From positions 1 through 10,180 of the forward strand of contig MVRB01000156.1 in assembly GCA_002067635.1 (NCBI GenBank): 10,180 nucleotides of DNA. The letters are read 5' to 3'. Numbering within the stretch: position 1 is the stretch's first letter; each line of letters begins with the position of its first letter. The notes under the pieces are model-generated. The model searched no databases and was not told the DNA's origin. It saw only the letters and a program-made list of their open reading frames with translations. The stretch is from Methanomassiliicoccales archaeon PtaU1.Bin030. GTDB lineage: Archaea; Thermoplasmatota; Thermoplasmata; Methanomassiliicoccales; Methanomassiliicoccaceae. The translations under genes and the position numbers were made by a program. Positions 5,982-10,180 of this stretch are shown here, in pieces.

Positions 5982-6767
5982 ATGCTAGACTTCGACGCAA
6001 TAAATGCAGACAAGATCTTGACTCGATATGACATCAAGATGGAGTCTTCGGAGAAGCCAGAGACCATCGCTGCAAGGATCCTCCCGAAGGACCCTGCTCT
6101 GAAGAAGGTCGCTGAGGATGTTATGAACTTGAAGGGCAAGCTCATCGAGGACGATGTAAAGGCCGCTCTCAAGTCCAACGCCCCAGAGATTGTTATTCAG
6201 GATGGCCTGCTGAAGGGAATGGATGTTGTTTCTGAGCTTTATGGCCGCGGTATCTACTACCTGCCCCATGTCATGGTCGCCGCTGACGCCTTCGACAAGG
6301 GAATGAAGCTCGCCGAGGGAGCGATGTCCACTGAGAAGAAGACCAAGGGAACCGCCGTCATGCACGCTGCTGAGGGTGACCCCCACGACATTGGCAAGAA
6401 CATTGCTGCTGTCCTTCTGAAGTCCAACGGCTACAAGGTCATCGACCTTGGCAGGGATGTTCTAGTCGACACTGTTGTTGACAGCGTCCTGAAGAACAAG
6501 CCGAACTTCGTGACCGGCACTGCTCTGATGACCACCACCATGTCCGCGTTCCCAAGGATCACCGCGAAGTTGGCGGAGAATGACGTCCACATTCCGTTCA
6601 TCGGCGCCGGCGGTGCTGTGAACAGAGAGTTCGTCGAGTCCTTCGACATGGGCGTCTACGCTGTAGCTGCCAAGGATGGCCCGCACCTCGCCGCAAAGAT
6701 CATTGACGGCTGGAGCTGGCACAGGCTTAGGGAGAAGTGGGACGACATCATCGCGGGGAAGATCTAA
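5982..6767 (+). CDS. mtaC: Methanol corrinoid protein MtaC
   Basis: MtaC carries the methyl group of methanol on its cobalt corrinoid: MtaB methylates the Co(I) form, and MtaA then transfers the methyl to coenzyme M, feeding methanogenesis in the cytoplasm. The 261 residues match the family's usual length. A four-helix cap domain spans about 36-120. A Rossmann B12-binding domain spans about 123-250, with the lower-ligand motif EGDPHDIGKN (131-140), where H135 is the predicted cobalt ligand, plus the family segments GTALMTTTM (179-187) and GAGGAVN (208-214). The opening MLDF and the following KILTRYDI also match archaeal MtaC. The start is supported by AGAGGAGA 8 nt upstream. It leads the mtaC-mtaB operon. 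Its codon use is strongly biased (AAG over AAA, AAC over AAT), as expected for a highly expressed catabolic gene. Confidence 0.95.
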   Translation: MLDFDAINADKILTRYDIKMESSEKPETIAARILPKDPALKKVAEDVMNLKGKLIEDDVKAALKSNAPEIVIQDGLLKGMDVVSELYGRGIYYLPHVMVAADAFDKGMKLAEGAMSTEKKTKGTAVMHAAEGDPHDIGKNIAAVLLKSNGYKVIDLGRDVLVDTVVDSVLKNKPNFVTGTALMTTTMSAFPRITAKLAENDVHIPFIGAGGAVNREFVESFDMGVYAVAAKDGPHLAAKIIDGWSWHRLREKWDDIIAGKI

Positions 6768-6769
6768 AC

Positions 6770-6776
6770 GAGGTGA
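6770..6776 (+). promoter_or_regulatory. mtaB ribosome binding site
   Basis: GAGGTGA in the 14-base gap between mtaC and mtaB lies 5 nt before the ATG at 6782. It sets the mtaB start there rather than at the in-frame ATG at 6737, which lies inside mtaC. Confidence 0.8.
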
Positions 6777-6781
6777 AAAAA

Positions 6782-8185
6782 ATGGCACTGAAGAATTTCA
6801 CAAAGATGGAGTACGGCTCCGCAGATGAAGTTGTGTTCGGCGACGCGAAGTACCCCTTGTCCTATGGCCTTGGCCTCAAGGTCGGCGCTGGGTTTGTCTC
6901 CCCTGAGATCAACTTCGCTCCCAGGCCCGGAACTGAGAAGACCGTTGAGAGACTGGTCAAGGAATATGTCGACTATATCACCACCGACATCATGAACCGC
7001 GCCGTTACCCTCGGTTTCCCCTCCCTCCAGCTGGAGAACGAGTGGATCCACCAGATGGGTAACGACCCCAAGAAGTACGCTGCGCCGGTAGTTGCTGGCC
7101 AGAAGGCGGTCATGAAGAAGTTCAACGAGGAGTATGGCGTCGCGTGCGCTATCCGCCACACCTGCGCTGACCCCAGGCTTGCTGAGATGGGCCTGAGGGA
7201 GGGCATGGACAAGACCCACATGTACCCCGAGAAGACCATCGAATCCTTCGAGGTCGCTGCCGAGAACGGCGCCGATGTACTGTCCGTCGAGACCATGGGT
7301 GGCAAGGAAGTCGCTGACTACGCTGTTGTCAGGCAGGATATCCGCGGATGGCTGTTCGGTATCGGCTACCTCGGCTCCATCGACATGGCGTGGATCTGGC
7401 CCCAGATCGTCGACATCGCCAAGAAGAACAAGATCGTCCCCGGCGGTGACACCAACTGCGCAGGCGCGAACACCTCCATGTTCATGGCCGGCGGTTACCT
7501 CGACAAGGATATCCCCAGGACCTTCTCTGCCGTGACCCGTATGATCGCTTCCGCCAGAACCCTGGTCGCGATCGAGGCTGGCGCCACTGGACCTGACAAG
7601 GACTGCGGCTATGAGGGACCCGTACTGAAGTGCATCTCTGGACGCCCATCTGCCCAGGAAGGCAAGGGTGCTCAGGACGCGCACGCTGACCTGATGGGTA
7701 ACCTGATGGCCCACACCTGCGACCTGTGGTCCAACGAGTCCGTTGAGTACCACTCTGAGTTCGGTGGATCTTCCGTCCAGTGCTGGCTCGGTGTCATCGG
7801 CTACGAGGCTGCCCTGATGAACGCTGCCAAGCAGCTGAAGCAGGACAAGGTTCTGAGGGACCTCTACGTCGCCTCTGACAGGTTCAGGTGCCCAGAGGGC
7901 TTCTGCATCTGCTTCGACAACGCCTACCAGATCGGCCAGGCCATCGTCGAGAACGGCAAGAGCTACTACCTCAGGTCCAAGGCTGCCGGTCTGAAGGCCG
8001 CGGAGCTCGTTCAGGCGTCCAACGACAAGGGCAAGCTGAAGCTCAGCAAGCAGGAGAAGGACACCCTGAACAAGATCCTCACCGACCTGAACTCCCTGCC
8101 GGACGAGGAAGGCAAGTTCGTCGACTGGGCGCTGAAGGAGTACAAGAACGTACCTGCCTTCAACCCCAAGAACTACGAGCTCTAA
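6782..8185 (+). CDS. mtaB: Methanol:corrinoid methyltransferase MtaB
   Basis: MtaB is the zinc enzyme that activates methanol and methylates the corrinoid of MtaC, the entry step of methanol-dependent methanogenesis. The protein is 467 residues against about 461 in Methanosarcina barkeri. It folds as a TIM barrel in that relative. The zinc ligands known there (E164, C220, C269) correspond to E170 in LSVETMGG, C226 in GDTNCAGAN and C275 in PDKDCGYEGP, a constant offset of six, so the site is intact. The region around 319-335, NESVEYHSEFGGSSVQC, is also family-typical, and the start MALKNFTKMEYGSADEV aligns with the known N-terminus. It is cotranscribed with mtaC and shares its biased codon use. 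MtaA, needed to complete the reaction, is not in the window. Confidence 0.97.
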   Translation: MALKNFTKMEYGSADEVVFGDAKYPLSYGLGLKVGAGFVSPEINFAPRPGTEKTVERLVKEYVDYITTDIMNRAVTLGFPSLQLENEWIHQMGNDPKKYAAPVVAGQKAVMKKFNEEYGVACAIRHTCADPRLAEMGLREGMDKTHMYPEKTIESFEVAAENGADVLSVETMGGKEVADYAVVRQDIRGWLFGIGYLGSIDMAWIWPQIVDIAKKNKIVPGGDTNCAGANTSMFMAGGYLDKDIPRTFSAVTRMIASARTLVAIEAGATGPDKDCGYEGPVLKCISGRPSAQEGKGAQDAHADLMGNLMAHTCDLWSNESVEYHSEFGGSSVQCWLGVIGYEAALMNAAKQLKQDKVLRDLYVASDRFRCPEGFCICFDNAYQIGQAIVENGKSYYLRSKAAGLKAAELVQASNDKGKLKLSKQEKDTLNKILTDLNSLPDEEGKFVDWALKEYKNVPAFNPKNYEL

Positions 8186-8218
8186 GCGCACAGCTTAAGC
8201 CTAGTTCCCTCCAAACCC

Positions 8219-8270
8219 TTTTCTTTAAACTCTTTCCCTCACATTTTTCTGTTTCGTAGTTTGGGTTTTT
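8219..8270 (+). terminator. Pyrimidine-rich terminator region after mtaB
   Basis: Several T-rich tracts follow mtaB (8219-8226, 8231-8235, 8244-8248, 8266-8270), in the style of archaeal U-tract terminators. A palindrome GCTTAAGC (8193-8200) lies just after the stop, and AAACCC (8213-8218) can pair with GGGTTT (8263-8268) over a long loop. The exact end point cannot be told. Confidence 0.4.
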
Positions 8271-8374
8271 ATCAACAATTATTCACCTACGATGCACTCT
8301 CCTGAGCATCCTACATTTATTCGTTTAAGCATTGATCGATTTGGAAATATCTGTTAAAATTCAGACCGCTTCTT
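8271..8374. other. Convergent spacer between mtaB and the ABC ATPase gene
   Basis: No gene is seen. GATGC-(10 bases)-GCATC (8291-8310) is a small inverted repeat followed by a modest T-rich stretch on the plus strand, possibly a back-up terminator. No clear minus-strand terminator for the ABC gene is visible. Confidence 0.3.
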
Positions 8375-9160
8375 TTAGGACCAGGCGAAGATCCGGCCAC
8401 CGTCCTTTCTTAGACTGATTTTCACACCATAAAGCAATGATAGGCGATCCTCATCGATAAGTTCCATCCCACCGTCTTGAAAGATACTTCCATCCCTCAT
8501 CAATATGACCCTATCTATCTCGGGGATTATGTCAGAAGGATCATGGGTGACCAGTATGATGGTCCTGCCGCCTTGCGCAAGCGTGCGCATGGAAGATCGG
8601 ACACTGTGCTTGCCGGTAAGGTCAAGCGAGCTCATCGGCTCATCGAATATCAGAGCCTCAGGATCGTTCACCAAAGCCCTAGCGATGAGCACCCTGCGGG
8701 CCTCCCCTGTGGAGAGGGTGGGCATCGTCCTATTTGCCAGGTGAGAGATCCCGATGCATGACAGGGACCTCACCGCCGCATCCCTCATGGCTTCGGTAAC
8801 ATCCTGAGACCGGTTGGTACCGACAGAACCGAAGAATCCGGATATGACCGCCTCCAACGAGGTGAGGTCACGGCAGAACTCGTACTGAAGGTCGCCGGAC
8901 ACCGTCCCGAAGGCTCGGCGGACATCGAACAAGGACCATTCCTCCTTGCCTCTTATTCTCACCGAGGCACCATCCACGGACGTATCGAACCTATTGTCTC
9001 CGGTCATCGCCTTGATCAATGAGGACTTCCCCGAGCCGTTCGGTCCCAGTATCACCACCCTCTCACCACTGTCTATCCGGAGGTCAACATCATGGAGGAT
9101 CGTCACTCGTCCCTTGGTTATGTTGACCCGCTTCATCTCTATGACAGGATGGAGAGGCAT
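8375..9160 (-). CDS. Stand-alone ABC ATPase, ModF/YlmA (COG1119) type
   Basis: This gene encodes a 261-residue ABC ATP-binding protein with all core motifs: Walker A GPNGSGKSS (39-47), a Q-loop region GTVSGDLQYEF (85-95), signature LSTGEARRVLIARAL (149-163), Walker B ALIFDEPMSSLD (169-180) and switch histidine H206 in LVTHDPSD. The segment VSGDLQ followed by LEAVISGFFGSVG (102-114) is characteristic of the ModF/YlmA group, which is named after molybdate transport but whose role is mostly unproven. No permease or binding-protein gene is adjacent, so the partner, if any, is encoded elsewhere. It may instead act as a soluble ATPase. The start at 9160 is supported by GAGGGG just before the ATG. 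It is a single-gene unit on the minus strand. Confidence 0.88.
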   Translation of the reverse strand: MPLHPVIEMKRVNITKGRVTILHDVDLRIDSGERVVILGPNGSGKSSLIKAMTGDNRFDTSVDGASVRIRGKEEWSLFDVRRAFGTVSGDLQYEFCRDLTSLEAVISGFFGSVGTNRSQDVTEAMRDAAVRSLSCIGISHLANRTMPTLSTGEARRVLIARALVNDPEALIFDEPMSSLDLTGKHSVRSSMRTLAQGGRTIILVTHDPSDIIPEIDRVILMRDGSIFQDGGMELIDEDRLSLLYGVKISLRKDGGRIFAWS

Positions 9161-9225
9161 GCCCCCTCATAGTTGATAGACTATTTATGGAAATGTGGGG
9201 TATCAAAACTCGTTCTTTCTATGCG

Positions 9226-9238
9226 CTTTTAATATTTC
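9226..9238 (-). promoter_or_regulatory. TATA-like promoter element of the ABC ATPase gene
   Basis: GAAATATTAAAAG on the minus strand predicts a transcript start near 9206 and a leader of about 46 nt containing the GAGGGG site. A second box, ATAAATA (9183-9189), would instead give an almost leaderless mRNA. The first fits the ribosome binding site better. Confidence 0.4.
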
Positions 9239-9273
9239 AAAGAAAAGGGAGGGAAAGGGAGGCCGTTAGGCCT
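9234..9273 (-). terminator. Hairpin and pyrimidine tract after the surface protein gene
   Basis: On the minus strand AGGCC-taac-GGCCT (9273-9260) forms a GC-rich 5-bp hairpin about 27 bases past the stop. It is followed by an unbroken pyrimidine tract of C and T (9259 to about 9242), which is a good terminator shape. It separates this gene from the ABC gene promoter. Confidence 0.55.
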
Positions 9274-9300
9274 GCGTTGGTACTCGGACTAGACATCATC

Positions 9301-10179
9301 CTAAGGTTTCTTCTTCCTCAGCAGCAAGAAGCCAGCAATGCCTACCACTGCCACAGCCACCACCCCTAGGGCTATCAGGAGCATCTGGGGGATGCCGCCT
9401 TCCCCAGAAGATAAGCTTTGAGATACCTGATCATAGGTCTGCTCTTCAGAGACCTGGCCGATGATGGTATCAGCAAGTTGCTGAGCTTCTCCCACCGGTA
9501 TGGACTTCATATCGAACGTCATCGAGATATCGTACATAGCAGGCGGGGTGTGTAACTCTATACCGACGAGGTATCCCTTCTCCGGATAATACCAAAGCTG
9601 AAGGTAGTTCTCCAGGGAGGCGTTCCTGAACCCGAACTTGGTGATATCGATCGTCCCATATACGGGGTCATCAATGGTAGCAGAACCCAGGCAGCTGAAC
9701 TCGGGGTTCACCTCCATGGAATCCAACTCCAAGGTCCCGTTGTCCACGGGAATGCCTGAGCTGCCGGGGTTATAGATCTTAGCTAGGTCGATAGGGAATC
9801 CGGTAATTCCCGACTCCACCAGGTCCTCATTGAAGATCATATCCGTAATGTTGGATGGAAGACCTGCCATATTGAAGACACCGGTCCAGCTGAAAGACCC
9901 GTTCAGGTAGCAGGTCTGCTCCCAGAAGTCCCCTTCTGATGGGTTTTCCTTTATGATCTCAAGATAGGGATCAAAGTCCAGATTACCGGACATCGAGAGG
10001 TCCAGAGTAATGGGGCTGTCGAACGAGTCGTACGAAGTGATGTTCAAGGTATCGATTTGGTTCACCCAGTCATAGTCATAGCTTGTGTTGGCATAGTTGT
10101 CCACTTTCAAGTATCCCCTGGCATAGGCCGTCATCTCCATGTCTATGGACTTGATGGCCATGGTGGTCTTCTCCAGGTG
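9301..10179 (-). CDS. C-terminally anchored surface protein, N-terminus outside window
   Basis: I do not recognise a named family. The visible 286 residues (from the Met at 10161) look like the outer part of a membrane-anchored protein. They have a strand-rich, acidic and aromatic-rich body with six N-glycosylation sequons (N25, N40, N87, N104, N141, N180) and two cysteines (84, 157). A Ser/Gly/Gln-rich linker (about 237-256) leads to one hydrophobic helix (about 257-281), and the protein ends in LRKKKP, a positive-inside tail. This gives an outside N-terminus and cytoplasmic C-terminus. A signal peptide would be expected but is absent at the Met at 10161, and the frame stays open to the window edge, so the true start is probably further right. 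A GGAG 9 nt before that Met keeps an internal start possible. The stop is TAG, followed three codons later by a second in-frame TAG. Confidence 0.7.
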   Translation of the reverse strand, partial: HLEKTTMAIKSIDMEMTAYARGYLKVDNYANTSYDYDWVNQIDTLNITSYDSFDSPITLDLSMSGNLDFDPYLEIIKENPSEGDFWEQTCYLNGSFSWTGVFNMAGLPSNITDMIFNEDLVESGITGFPIDLAKIYNPGSSGIPVDNGTLELDSMEVNPEFSCLGSATIDDPVYGTIDITKFGFRNASLENYLQLWYYPEKGYLVGIELHTPPAMYDISMTFDMKSIPVGEAQQLADTIIGQVSEEQTYDQVSQSLSSGEGGIPQMLLIALGVVAVAVVGIAGFLLLRKKKP

Positions 10180-10180
10180 G

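Noticed and set aside
6737..6781. Upstream in-frame ATG for mtaB at 6737
   Set aside because: It lies inside mtaC, lacks a ribosome binding site, and the 15 extra residues do not match the family; GAGGTGA points to 6782.
6764..8191. Open frame of 475 codons on the minus strand opposite mtaB
   Set aside because: It mirrors mtaB almost exactly and reads as low-complexity Leu/Val/Gly/Asp-rich protein, the usual antisense shadow of a strongly codon-biased gene.

Overview
The window reads as chromosomal DNA of a methylotrophic methanogenic archaeon. The strongest clue is a two-gene operon for methanol activation, mtaC-mtaB, whose products match the archaeal methanol:corrinoid methyltransferase system over their whole length. 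TATA-type promoter elements, U-rich archaeal-style terminators and a two-RCK TrkA agree with this. Moderately GC-rich genes separated by very AT-rich spacers fit Methanomassiliicoccales (Thermoplasmata) better than Methanosarcina, but this is an inference from style, not a search result.

Layout. 2-1036 (+) is the C-terminal part of a polysaccharide flippase cut by the left edge. 1217-4129 (-) is a potassium uptake operon, trkA then trkH, 12 nt apart, with the trkH ribosome binding site overlapping the trkA stop. 4297-4710 (+) is a small cupin protein divergent from trkA and ending in a hairpin/T-tract terminator. 5006-5335 (-) is a small cysteine-containing archaeal protein of unknown function. 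5336-5981 is a 646-base AT-rich spacer holding the mtaCB promoter, several inverted repeats and a GC-rich structured island that may be a small RNA or leader element. 5982-8185 (+) is mtaC-mtaB. 8375-9160 (-) is a stand-alone ABC ATPase of the ModF/YlmA type. 9301 to the right edge (-) is the C-terminal part of a membrane-anchored surface protein.

Functional links. MtaB moves the methanol methyl group onto the corrinoid of MtaC. A further enzyme, MtaA, not in this window, would pass it to coenzyme M. TrkA and TrkH form one K+ uptake system. The remaining genes look like single-gene units with no clear functional tie to methanogenesis, except that the small protein at 5006-5335 shares the long regulatory spacer with mtaCB.

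The most interesting leads are the structured island and inverted repeats upstream of mtaC, the divergent small protein, and the use of TAG as the terminal codon in the two edge genes, which matters if this organism encodes pyrrolysine. I found no CRISPR array, insertion sequence, tRNA, rRNA or clear new multi-gene system.
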